A stretch of 64,000 nt of DNA from an uncultured Shimia sp. (lineage in GTDB: Bacteria > Pseudomonadota > Alphaproteobacteria > Rhodobacterales > Rhodobacteraceae): positions 62,001-126,000 of the forward strand of contig NZ_CANMJE010000005.1 of assembly GCF_947498095.1 (NCBI RefSeq), read 5' to 3'. This document shows positions 9,614 to 18,385 of this stretch, in pieces. Position 1 is the stretch's first letter. The number at the start of each line of letters is the position of its first letter. The position numbers and the translations under genes are program-made. The notes beneath the pieces were generated by a model that worked only from the letters and a program-made list of their open reading frames with translations, did not search any database and was not told where the DNA came from.

Positions 9614-10987
9614 ATGTTCCTGTCTGTTTTCGACATGTTCAAAGTGGGTATTGGCCCGTCTTCGTCCCACACGATGGGTCCGATGGTGGCCGCAGCTCGC
9701 TTTCTTGACCTGATGCGCGCCTCTCCGTTCGAGTTTCACGGGTTGCGCGCCAGCTTGCACGGCTCACTGGCTTTTACTGGCGTTGGACATGCAACGGACC
9801 GCGCCACAATCCTGGGCCTGGCTGGTTTTCTGCCCGACACCTATGACGCGGATCAGGCCGAAGCCGTTTTGCAGGCAAACCGAGACACGGATCTGCTCCG
9901 CCCCGAAGGGTTGCCCGCATTGTCATTTAATCCACGCGAAGACCTCAGGTTCGACTTTGGCCCCAACCTGCCCGGACACGCCAATGGTATGATCCTGATG
10001 GCGACCGATGCCCAAGGCGACGTCATACTGCAAGAGACCTATTACTCAATCGGTGGTGGTTTCGTCATGACCGAAGCTGAGTTGGCCGAAGGCAAAGACA
10101 CCAACGACGGCCCGCCCGTCCCCTACCCGTTCCATACCGCAGAAGAGATGCTGCAGATGGCGGAAACCTCGGGCAAGACCATTGCGGAAATGAAAAAGGC
10201 CAATGAAATTGCCCGAGGCTGCCCCGAGAGCTTTGCCAAAGGTGCCGCTCGTCTCTGGGAGGTTATGAACGGCTGTATTGAGCGCGGTTTGACCACAGAG
10301 GGCATTCTGCCAGGTGGGTTGGGCGTAAAACGTCGCGCCAAAGGCATTCATGATGCGTTGGTTGCAGAGCGGGGGATGAATCTGAACGCACCACATACGA
10401 TCAATGACTGGATGAGCGCATATGCTATGGCGGTCAACGAAGAGAACGCGGCTGGAGGTCAGGTTGTCACCGCTCCCACCAATGGTGCTGCAGGCGTGAT
10501 GCCTTCGGTTATTCGGTATTGGCTGGACCATGTGCCCGGCGCCACCACCTCTCGGATCGACGAATTCCTGTTAACCGCTGCTGCTGTCGGTGGCTTGATC
10601 AAGTACAACGCGTCAATTTCTGGCGCCGAGGCCGGGTGCCAAGCCGAAGTGGGCAGCGCCGCAGCCATGGCCGCCGCAGGCTTGTGCGCGGTGATGGGCG
10701 GCACACCCGAACAGGTGGAAAACGCAGCCGAAATTGCTCTTGAGCATCACCTTGGCATGACATGCGACCCCGTTAAGGGGCTTGTACAAGTGCCCTGTAT
10801 TGAACGTAACGGTCTTGGCGCCATCAAAGCCGTCAGTGCGGCTTCGCTGGCCCTGCGTGGCGATGGGCAACACTTTGTGCCACTTGACGTGGTGATTGAA
10901 ACCATGCGCCAAACCGGTGCGGACATGCATGAACGGTACAAAGAAACGTCTCTGGGCGGCCTCGCGGTCAACGTCCCCAACTGTTGA
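9614..10987 (+). CDS. sdaA: L-serine ammonia-lyase
   Basis: KVGIGPSSSHTMGPM start and C-terminal EHHLGMTCDPVKGLVQVPCIERN. Confidence 0.96.
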   Translation: MFLSVFDMFKVGIGPSSSHTMGPMVAAARFLDLMRASPFEFHGLRASLHGSLAFTGVGHATDRATILGLAGFLPDTYDADQAEAVLQANRDTDLLRPEGLPALSFNPREDLRFDFGPNLPGHANGMILMATDAQGDVILQETYYSIGGGFVMTEAELAEGKDTNDGPPVPYPFHTAEEMLQMAETSGKTIAEMKKANEIARGCPESFAKGAARLWEVMNGCIERGLTTEGILPGGLGVKRRAKGIHDALVAERGMNLNAPHTINDWMSAYAMAVNEENAAGGQVVTAPTNGAAGVMPSVIRYWLDHVPGATTSRIDEFLLTAAAVGGLIKYNASISGAEAGCQAEVGSAAAMAAAGLCAVMGGTPEQVENAAEIALEHHLGMTCDPVKGLVQVPCIERNGLGAIKAVSAASLALRGDGQHFVPLDVVIETMRQTGADMHERYKETSLGGLAVNVPNC

Positions 10988-11036
10988 GAGCAAACCGTTT
11001 TAGCACTGTCGCCGACAAGATACTGACCTCGCCGGA

Positions 11037-11858
11037 TCAGTTCAGAACAAAAACGCACCCATCTGAGAGCAGTTCTGGCGGCGTGCGGCAGAGATTTCGC
11101 GCCACGGCATAAGCTGAGAGCACCTTGGGCACATAGTCTCGGGTCTCGGCGAACTTAGGCACCCCTTGCGCTTTGCGCACAGCGTTCTCACCGGCGTTGT
11201 ATCCTGCAAGGACAAGAATTGGGTCGTCGTCAAAGCTCTCCATCAAAAGGTTCACAAACGCCACGCCCCCAGAAATGTTCTGACGACTGTCAAAAGGATC
11301 CTCGACGCCAAACCTTTTGGCAGTCACAGGCATAAGTTGCATCAACCCTTGCGCACCTGCATGGCTTGTCACATCCACTTGGCCGCCCGATTCAACGGCA
11401 ATCATCGCCAGAACCAGTGCAGGAGACACATTGGTACCCACGGTCGCCCCTAAAATCTCGGCACTGTGAGTGCTGGCGATTCTCATCAGATCATCAAGGC
11501 GGGGTTGCTTAACCAAAATACCCTCGGGTGGCTGCAGCAACGTTAACAGTGCTGGCTCTAGCCGCCCGGGACCTTTGTCCTGAATATCCGGGGACACAGA
11601 ATCCCAAAACCAGGCATAATTGCCGATTGCCGCAGGCGTCCCCTGATCCGTCGACGTCTCAGCCGGAACGGAAACCACCGTATCTTGCCGCGTGATCTGA
11701 ACATCGATCTTGGGCGGCTGCCCTTCGGGCGGAGCCTTAATTCGTTTGGCGCTGAAATCCGGAAATGGAGGTGGAGACTCGGCCGAAGCAGCATGGCCAA
11801 ACGCGACTATCACCAGGACTGCAATGCTTAGGATTCTGGACCGCATATTACGCCTCAC
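11037..11858 (-). CDS. Lytic transglycosylase, SLT domain (secreted)
   Basis: AMIAVESGGQVDVTSHAGAQGLMQLMPVTAKRFG...YNAGENAV. Confidence 0.9.
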   Translation of the reverse strand: MRRNMRSRILSIAVLVIVAFGHAASAESPPPFPDFSAKRIKAPPEGQPPKIDVQITRQDTVVSVPAETSTDQGTPAAIGNYAWFWDSVSPDIQDKGPGRLEPALLTLLQPPEGILVKQPRLDDLMRIASTHSAEILGATVGTNVSPALVLAMIAVESGGQVDVTSHAGAQGLMQLMPVTAKRFGVEDPFDSRQNISGGVAFVNLLMESFDDDPILVLAGYNAGENAVRKAQGVPKFAETRDYVPKVLSAYAVARNLCRTPPELLSDGCVFVLN

Positions 11859-12051
11859 ATCGTTTTGTGGGAATCTTCGCAGAAATTGAGCATTTGCACC
11901 AGTCTGCCACCTGACTCTGCGGCCATTCTACGGCTTTGCTCTGGAAAATTCGCTGTTAGCAATCGCATTTTGTACTTTTTTTACCAATATTTCAGCGCGT
12001 TAAGGAAATTCTTACTAAAATCTGCAGACGTTACAAAATGGATCCAATCAC

Positions 12052-12068
12052 GCCCCATTCGCGCCCCA
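12052..12068 (+). promoter_or_regulatory. GCCCCA-N5-GCCCCA direct repeat upstream of flp copy 1
   Basis: GCCCCA at 12052-12057 and 12063-12068. Confidence 0.5.
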
Positions 12069-12181
12069 ATCCCCACTGATATTTGCTGCATACCAAGTCG
12101 GACACGGGCCAGAATGAAACGCCCATCAACTGCCCGGTCTGGTGAAGAGAGAAACTAAACTATCCTCTGGAGGGATGAACC

Positions 12182-12361
12182 ATGATCAAACTTATCAAAA
12201 ACTTCCGCAAAGACGAAGCTGGCGCCGTAACTGTTGACTGGGTTGTACTGACCGCAGCCGTTGTTGGCCTGGCCGTTGCAGCTTACACAGCTATCGAGAC
12301 CAACACCAAGTCGCTGGCTTCGGCCGCTGCTGGTGCGATCTCGTCTGAAGACGACTTCTAA
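12182..12361 (+). CDS. Flp-type pilin, copy 1
   Basis: Own translation, 59 aa: MIKLIKNFRKDEAGAVTVDWVVLTAAVVGLAVAAYTAIETNTKSLASAAAGAISSEDDF; below ORF-track length cutoff. Confidence 0.92.
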   Translation: MIKLIKNFRKDEAGAVTVDWVVLTAAVVGLAVAAYTAIETNTKSLASAAAGAISSEDDF

Positions 12362-12387
12362 GCCTTTACCGGGTTAACCGGTACAGG

Positions 12388-12419
12388 GACCGCGTCGGTT
12401 TCCGGCGCGGTCTTTTTTT
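12388..12419 (+). terminator. Rho-independent terminator after flp copy 1
   Basis: GACCGCG...CGCGGTC followed by T7. Confidence 0.85.
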
Positions 12420-12505
12420 GTCTGAAGCTTGCTGTCTAAGCGGACAGCATTCTTGCAGATCTCCACAAATCTTTCGCTAAATCGTACCGAAATCGCACGA
12501 TTGCC

Positions 12506-12522
12506 GCCCCATTCACGCCCCA
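12506..12522 (+). promoter_or_regulatory. GCCCCA-N5-GCCCCA direct repeat upstream of flp copy 2
   Basis: GCCCCA at 12506-12511 and 12517-12522. Confidence 0.5.
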
Positions 12523-12635
12523 TTCCCAAGCGATATTCGCAGCATGCCAAGTCGGACACGGGCCAGAATGAAACGCCCATCAACTGCCCGGTCTGGTGAA
12601 GAGAGAAACTAAACTATCCTCTGGAGGGATGAACC

Positions 12636-12815
12636 ATGATCAAACTTATCAAAAACTTCCGCAAAGACGAAGCTGGCGCCGTAACTGTTGACTGGGTTGT
12701 ACTGACCGCAGCCGTTGTTGGCCTGGCCGTTGCAGCTTACACAGCTATCGAGACCAACACCAAGTCGCTGGCTTCGGCCGCTGCTGGTGCCATCTCGGCA
12801 GAAGACGACTTCTAA
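12636..12815 (+). CDS. Flp-type pilin, copy 2
   Basis: Near-identical 59-aa protein (ends GAISAEDDF). Confidence 0.92.
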   Translation: MIKLIKNFRKDEAGAVTVDWVVLTAAVVGLAVAAYTAIETNTKSLASAAAGAISAEDDF

Positions 12816-12841
12816 GTCGACGCCGGATTAACCGGTACAAG

Positions 12842-12872
12842 GACCGCGTCGGTTGCCGGCGCGGTCTTTTTT
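12842..12872 (+). terminator. Rho-independent terminator after flp copy 2
   Basis: GACCGCG...CGCGGTC followed by T6. Confidence 0.85.
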
Positions 12873-12961
12873 CTGCCTGGATTTCAGTGTCTCAAGCCTT
12901 TCAGGCCTCTGGTGTCGTTCACGAAACCAACGACAAAACGTACTGAAATCGCACGAATGCT

Positions 12962-12978
12962 GCCCCATTCACGCCCCA
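12962..12978 (+). promoter_or_regulatory. GCCCCA-N5-GCCCCA direct repeat upstream of flp copy 3
   Basis: GCCCCA at 12962-12967 and 12973-12978. Confidence 0.5.
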
Positions 12979-13086
12979 ATTCCGGGTGATGTTTGCTGCA
13001 TACCAAGTCGGACACGGGCATGAGGCCCACCAATTTGCCCGGTCTGGTGAGGAGAGAAACTGAACTATCCTTTGGAGGGATGAACC

Positions 13087-13266
13087 ATGATCAAACTTAT
13101 CAAAAACTTCCGCAAAGACGAAGCTGGCGCCGTAACTGTTGACTGGGTTGTACTGACCGCAGCCGTTGTTGGCCTGGCCGTTGCAGCTTACACTGCCATC
13201 GAGACCAACACCAAGTCGCTGGCTTCGGCCGCTGCTGGTGCCATCTCGGCAGAAGACGACTTCTAA
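13087..13266 (+). CDS. Flp-type pilin, copy 3
   Basis: Same deduced protein as copy 2. Confidence 0.92.
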   Translation: MIKLIKNFRKDEAGAVTVDWVVLTAAVVGLAVAAYTAIETNTKSLASAAAGAISAEDDF

Positions 13267-13285
13267 GTCGACGCCAATGGCTTTT

Positions 13286-13317
13286 GGGCCGTGCCGATCT
13301 TCGGCGCGGCCCGTTTT
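13286..13317 (+). terminator. Terminator after flp copy 3
   Basis: GGGCCG-T-GCCGA...TCGGC-G-CGGCCC then TTTT. Confidence 0.75.
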
Positions 13318-13407
13318 GTGAAGTACCAGTGCTTCCGCCGTAATGCTTTTTGTGCGGAAAATGGGGAAAACCGAAGACCCAGGGGGCCTAGGTTTTTGAG
13401 GTGTCAA

Positions 13408-13602
13408 ATGACTAACGAGATAAAGAAACCCGTTTGGACAGATTTCCGCGACAGTGAGAGCGGCGCTGTAACCGTCGATTGGGTCGTGATCACCGCGGCC
13501 GTTGTTGGCTTGGGCATCACAGCGATGGCGCTGATTGAGACCGAAGCAGTCGGCTTGGCGACGTCTACGGGCGAAACCATTTCTGACGGTGTTGGGGACT
13601 AA
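13408..13602 (+). CDS. Divergent Flp-type pilin (copy 4)
   Basis: MTNEIKKPVWTDFRDSESGAVTVDWVVITAAVVGLGITAMALIETEAVGLATSTGETISDGVGD; same G-AVTVDWVV processing region. Confidence 0.85.
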   Translation: MTNEIKKPVWTDFRDSESGAVTVDWVVITAAVVGLGITAMALIETEAVGLATSTGETISDGVGD

Positions 13603-13623
13603 ACCAACAATTCCCTAAGAACT

Positions 13624-13648
13624 CCCGCCTAGTGCGGGGTTTCTTTTT
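13624..13648 (+). terminator. Terminator after pilin copy 4
   Basis: CCCGC-CTAGT-GCGGG followed by TTTCTTTTTT. Confidence 0.75.
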
Positions 13649-13787
13649 TGGACGTAAGGGGGCGAGTTGGCCCCTAAACCAACCAGAATCCACCCCTATT
13701 TCGCCATAATACTTCGGCAGGGTGAGTTCAGAAATATAGCGAGCAGGTGCCGTAAACAGCCCTGCAATCAAATGAGAGGTAGCAGCC

Positions 13788-14648
13788 ATGCGCATGATTT
13801 TTGCTTTGGTGCTTTTGGTCGGGCTTGGCCTCGCGGGCTTCGCCGTCTACTTGGCACAAGATTACATTTCGGGTTTCGAGTCGGCACTCGAAAGAGAGCG
13901 GGCCAATAGCAAACCCGCCATCGAAACAGTTGAGCTCTTTGTCGCAAAACGTACGCTGGCCTATGGTGAGAGGATCACCAAGGAAGACGTTGCTTTGGTC
14001 AAGTTTCCAAAACAAGCCGTTCCAGAAGGCGCCTTCTTGAAAGTCGAAGACCTGTTCCCGGTGAACGAGGACCGCCCTCGCCATGTTGTGCGCGCGATGG
14101 AAGCAAAAGAGGCGCTTCTTGCGGTCAAAGTTACCAAGCCTGGTGAAGAGGCCGGACTGACAACGCGCCTGAAACGCGGTATGCGCGCTTTCGCAATCAA
14201 AGTTGATGTGGCTTCTGGCGTATCCGGCTTCTTGCGTCCCGGTGACCGCGTTGACGTCTATTGGACAGGACGCGTTAAAGGTTCGGGCTCAGATTTGGGC
14301 AATGACGAGGTCACCAAGCTGATCGAAGCCGGTGTCGACCTGATCGCCATTGACCAAACAGCGAACCAAGACGTCGAAGAAGGCCAGGTCGCTCGTACGG
14401 TAACGGTCGCGGCAACGCCGCAGCAGGTTGCAGCGCTGGCGCAGGCACAATCGACCGGAACCTTGTCGCTCTCATTGGTTGGTGCAACGGACGATACTGT
14501 CGCCAAGGCCATCGAAGTCGACCAACGCAGTTTGTTGGGCATTGAACGCGCCGAAGTTGCTGTGGAAGTTGAGGAACAAAAGGAATGCACCATTCGAACC
14601 CGCAAAGGGGCCGAGGTCGTGCTCATTCCAATCCCGTGCACAAACTGA
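13788..14648 (+). CDS. cpaB: Flp pilus assembly protein CpaB/RcpC
   Basis: N-terminal TM plus SAF-like domain; RPGDRVDVYWTG; position in tad locus. Confidence 0.9.
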   Translation: MRMIFALVLLVGLGLAGFAVYLAQDYISGFESALERERANSKPAIETVELFVAKRTLAYGERITKEDVALVKFPKQAVPEGAFLKVEDLFPVNEDRPRHVVRAMEAKEALLAVKVTKPGEEAGLTTRLKRGMRAFAIKVDVASGVSGFLRPGDRVDVYWTGRVKGSGSDLGNDEVTKLIEAGVDLIAIDQTANQDVEEGQVARTVTVAATPQQVAALAQAQSTGTLSLSLVGATDDTVAKAIEVDQRSLLGIERAEVAVEVEEQKECTIRTRKGAEVVLIPIPCTN

Positions 14649-14840
14649 CGCAGTTTCAAGAACTTGCAGGGCGCCACAGATGCTGGCGCCCTTTGCCGTT
14701 TCAGCGCCTGTTGCCCGAGACACACATCAGATTCGACCCGGAAGTCATTGATTCTTGCAATGAAACTCGTTTTGGCGCACAGTGCCTGCAAGAGTGGGCA
14801 AAAGATCCACACCCGAGGCGTGATCAAAAAGGCAGGTCAC

Positions 14841-16238
14841 ATGACATATCGTAGAATGATCGGCGCGGCCCTCTTGGGCTTGGCCATTGGCGTATTTCCC
14901 GCAGTGTATTCGACTGCGCAGGCAGAAAGCTTGCGCGTCGTACGTAACGGAACCGACTCGGTTCTCAGTGTCCCCATGAACAGGGCGGTGGTTGTAGAAA
15001 GCGACGTTCCCTTTGCGGAACTCTCAATCGCGAACCCGGGGATAGCAGACATATCCTCACTTTCGGATCGCACAATTTACGTGCTGGGCAAAGCACCCGG
15101 CGCAACGACGCTGACGCTTCTGGATGCATCCGGACGTCTTATTACAAATGTAGAGGTTCGCGTCGCACCAGACATCAGCGAATTCAAAGAGCGTCTTCGC
15201 CAGGTACTGCCTAACGAAAAAATCGAAGTGCGTACTGCCAATGATGGCATTGTGCTTTCGGGTACGGTTAGCAGCATTCAGCGCCAGCAACGCGCGCTTG
15301 ATCTGGCGCAACGTTACGCCCCCGAGCGGGTGTCGAACCTTATGACCGTGGGTGGCATCCAACAGGTGATGCTCAAAGTGCGTTTTGCCGAAATGCAGCG
15401 CTCTGTCTCAAAAGCGCTCAGCTCTTCTATCGTTGCCCAAGGTGGCAGTGGCTTTGCTGAAACCGGCTCGTTGCTAGGCAGTATTGCTGCAGGCACAGCT
15501 GGAACCTACCGCGAAGGCACTTTGGGTGCCTTAGGCTTTACTTTTGACATCGGGTCACTGGAAGTTGGTGTTCTGTTGGAAGCCCTTGAACAAAAAGGGG
15601 TTGTTCGCACACTTGCTGAACCAAACCTGACCGCCCTGTCCGGCCAAGAGGCCAAGTTCCTTGCAGGCGGCGAATACCCAATCCCGGTTAGCCAGGAAAA
15701 CGGTGCAGTTACTGTTGAATTCAAACCTTTTGGTGTGGAACTCAACTTTATTCCACGTGTTGTGGACGGCGACTTGATCAATCTGGAACTCGAAGCCGCC
15801 GTGTCGGCAATCGACACATCCAACGCTTACGAAGATGGCACATTCTCGATCGCTGCCTTCCGGCGCCGTGAAACCTCGACAACAGTTGAACTGCGCGATG
15901 GCGAGAGCTTTGCGGTCGCAGGGCTGTTGCAGGATGATTTCCAAGATGCCAACGGCCAAATCCCATGGCTCGGTGACATTCCAGTCCTGGGCGCGCTGTT
16001 CCGCAGTGCAGAATACCAGCGTGACCAATCTGAACTGGTTATCATTGTGACCGCGCATCTGGTGACACCAACCCGTGGCGAGGCATTGGCCCTTCCCACA
16101 GACCGCGTGAAACCGCCAAGTGAAAAAGACCTGTTCCTCTATGGCAAAGTTGCCAAGGAAAAACGCCCAACGACGGGCGCCGCCGGTGAAGTCGCCAAGC
16201 AAGACTTCAATGGCTCTTATGGCTACGTAATGGACTGA
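14841..16238 (+). CDS. cpaC: Flp pilus outer-membrane secretin CpaC/RcpA
   Basis: Signal peptide, BON-like region, GSPII secretin core; start chosen at MTYRRMIG. Confidence 0.92.
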   Translation: MTYRRMIGAALLGLAIGVFPAVYSTAQAESLRVVRNGTDSVLSVPMNRAVVVESDVPFAELSIANPGIADISSLSDRTIYVLGKAPGATTLTLLDASGRLITNVEVRVAPDISEFKERLRQVLPNEKIEVRTANDGIVLSGTVSSIQRQQRALDLAQRYAPERVSNLMTVGGIQQVMLKVRFAEMQRSVSKALSSSIVAQGGSGFAETGSLLGSIAAGTAGTYREGTLGALGFTFDIGSLEVGVLLEALEQKGVVRTLAEPNLTALSGQEAKFLAGGEYPIPVSQENGAVTVEFKPFGVELNFIPRVVDGDLINLELEAAVSAIDTSNAYEDGTFSIAAFRRRETSTTVELRDGESFAVAGLLQDDFQDANGQIPWLGDIPVLGALFRSAEYQRDQSELVIIVTAHLVTPTRGEALALPTDRVKPPSEKDLFLYGKVAKEKRPTTGAAGEVAKQDFNGSYGYVMD

Positions 16239-16252
16239 GGGGAGTGAGAACC

Positions 16253-16891
16253 ATGAAACACGTCATCGCATCCGTTTCGTTGATCGCACTCAGCGCCTGC
16301 AACTGGGACAGCTACCCAGAAGCTGGCGGCACGCTGGATCGTGGCAACTTTGGCTATGCCACGATCAACAATCAGCAAATCCAATCCGGCGAAAAAGACT
16401 ATGTCATTGGCCTGGCAAATCGCTTCGCGACCGAGGTCAACTCGACCGTGAACTTCGCGTTTGACAGTGCACAGCTGGATGAACAGGCACGGGCAATCCT
16501 GCGCCAACAGGCCCAGTGGATCCGCCAATTTCCCGAAGTACGCTTCCGGGTCTATGGTCACACCGATTCCGTTGGTTCGGACCAATACAACTACAACCTC
16601 GGTAAACGCCGCGCCAACGCCGCGGTACGTTTCCTGACCAGTCAAGGCATTGACCGGAGCCGTCTTGAGGCCGTGGTATCCCGTGGCAAAACTCAGCCAC
16701 TTATCGTCTCTCAGGGCCGCGAACGTAAAAATCGCCGCACTGTGACCGAGGTGACGGGCTTTGTGAAACGTCACCCCTCCATAATGGACGGGAAGTACGC
16801 TGAAATCGTCTATCGTGAATACGTAAACAGCGCGACGGCACCAACTGGTCTGACCGGCATTGCCGGCAGCGATTTCGAGACATCTGAATAA
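16253..16891 (+). CDS. OmpA-family lipoprotein in tad locus (occupies the usual CpaD position)
   Basis: Lipobox LSAC; OmpA C-terminal VYGHTDSVGSDQYNYNLGKRRANAAVRFL. Confidence 0.88.
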   Translation: MKHVIASVSLIALSACNWDSYPEAGGTLDRGNFGYATINNQQIQSGEKDYVIGLANRFATEVNSTVNFAFDSAQLDEQARAILRQQAQWIRQFPEVRFRVYGHTDSVGSDQYNYNLGKRRANAAVRFLTSQGIDRSRLEAVVSRGKTQPLIVSQGRERKNRRTVTEVTGFVKRHPSIMDGKYAEIVYREYVNSATAPTGLTGIAGSDFETSE

Positions 16892-16942
16892 GGGCCGATT
16901 GGCCCTTATCGTCGCAAGATTCCGCACAATTTCGGTTTTTTG

Positions 16943-16959
16943 GCCCCAATGTTGCCCAA
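16943..16959 (+). promoter_or_regulatory. GCCCCA-N5-GCCCAA direct repeat upstream of cpaE
   Basis: GCCCCA at 16943-16948 and GCCCAA at 16954-16959; also reads TGGCCCCAATGTTGC (GG-N10-GC). Confidence 0.45.
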
Positions 16960-17107
16960 GTTTAGGGTGAAATTCAGTCCAAAGGTAGCAGTGCGTCCGA
17001 TTTGAGTCGGGCGTGGGTTCCTTGGATGACGGGACAGGCCGCGAGTGTGTGCAGCCAATCTCCGAAAACGCATCCAGGGACCTGATAAAAAAGGACCTGA
17101 GGCTGAT

Positions 17108-18370
17108 ATGACGAGTGACGCAACCATTCAAGAAGACCAAAGCCCTATCCTGGCATGCACTGTATGTCGGGACGTTCAGAATTTTGAACTTCTGATCGTC
17201 GACATGGAAGCGGCACTGGGTGAACAATGGGGTGACCTTGGCTTTACCGATGCGCTAATGTTTTTCGACCAGCCGGACGCCAAAAGCCTTGAGTTCGTCG
17301 CGCTGGCGATCGACGACTACGACGAAGACAACCTTGCACAGCTCATGGAAGTGATCGACGCCGCCAAATCGCGTGGCATTCGCACCATCCTAATCGCCGA
17401 AGACGTCACACCTGCATCATTGCACAAGTTGCTGCGCCACGGCGCGGATGAATTCATCCCCTACCCTCTTCCTAAGGGTGAACTCGCCGAAGCCATCGAA
17501 CGCTTGCGCCGTCCCGCAGTTGTTGAGGCTCCGGAACCCGAAATTCAGGAAGAAACGCCCGCAGCTGTATCGCTAAAAAGTGGATCTCATTCCCGCGAAG
17601 GCGTTGTTCTCGCGGTTCATGGTTTGGCCGGCGGCACTGGTGCCACGACTTTGGCCGTGAACCTCGGCTGGGAGCTCGCCAATGTTCGCAAAGACAATCC
17701 CCCGCGAGTTTGCCTGATTGATTTGGATTTCCAGTTCGGATCTGTTTCGACCTTCCTGGACTTGCAACGCCGCGAGACTGTCTTTGAACTGCTTTCAGAC
17801 ACCGAGAGCATGGACAGCGAAAGCTTTGGCCAAGCCCTGATGCAATTCGAAGACAAGATGAGTGTCCTCACAGCGCCCACGGATATGATCCCTTTGGACT
17901 TGATCCAACCCGAAGACATTGAACGCATCCTGGAAACGGCGCGCCGTCATTATGACTATGTGATCGTCGACATGCCCAAGACACTGGTGCAGTGGTCAGA
18001 AACCGTTCTTACCGCGGCACATGTGTATTTTGCTACGCTCGAAATCGACATGCGCTCAGCCCAGAATGCGATGCGCCTGAAGCGCGCGCTGCAGGCCGAG
18101 GACCTTCCGTTTGAAAAGCTCCGCTATGTGCTGAACCGCGCACCGAAGTTTACCGACCTTGCCGGCAAAAGCCGCGTAAAACGTCTGGGCGAGAGCCTTG
18201 GAATAACCATCGAACTCTTGTTGCCAGACGGCGGACGTCAGGTGATGCAAGGCTCGGATCACGGATTGCCGCTTGCAACATCGGCGTCAAAGAATCCACT
18301 TCGCAAAGAAATTGTGAAGCTCGCAGAAAGCCTGAACGATTTGGATCAATCCGATCCACAAGCCGCGTAA
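17108..18370 (+). CDS. cpaE: Pilus assembly ATPase CpaE/TadZ
   Basis: Receiver-like N-terminus and MinD/ParA-like domain (GLAGGTGATTLAVNLGWEL, CLIDLDFQFG). Confidence 0.92.
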   Translation: MTSDATIQEDQSPILACTVCRDVQNFELLIVDMEAALGEQWGDLGFTDALMFFDQPDAKSLEFVALAIDDYDEDNLAQLMEVIDAAKSRGIRTILIAEDVTPASLHKLLRHGADEFIPYPLPKGELAEAIERLRRPAVVEAPEPEIQEETPAAVSLKSGSHSREGVVLAVHGLAGGTGATTLAVNLGWELANVRKDNPPRVCLIDLDFQFGSVSTFLDLQRRETVFELLSDTESMDSESFGQALMQFEDKMSVLTAPTDMIPLDLIQPEDIERILETARRHYDYVIVDMPKTLVQWSETVLTAAHVYFATLEIDMRSAQNAMRLKRALQAEDLPFEKLRYVLNRAPKFTDLAGKSRVKRLGESLGITIELLLPDGGRQVMQGSDHGLPLATSASKNPLRKEIVKLAESLNDLDQSDPQAA

Positions 18371-18385
18371 AACAAGGGGGTTTAC

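Noticed and set aside
12052-12978. Reading the flp GCCCCA repeats as sigma-54 promoters
   Set aside because: N10 spacing to GC is right but the invariant -24 GG is absent in all three flp copies (CG/TG instead)
12040-13270. Tandem repeats as CRISPR array
   Set aside because: The repeat units are ~450-bp gene duplications, not short repeats with unique spacers
13667-13787. Fifth GCCCCA-type module upstream of cpaB (CACCCCTATTTCGCCATAAT...GGGTGA)
   Set aside because: Spacing is suggestive but only a partial match in the second half; too degenerate to claim
16223-17227. 334-aa minus-strand ORF across the OmpA gene and cpaE leader
   Set aside because: Antisense to OmpA coding sequence and spans a promoter region; no recognisable domain
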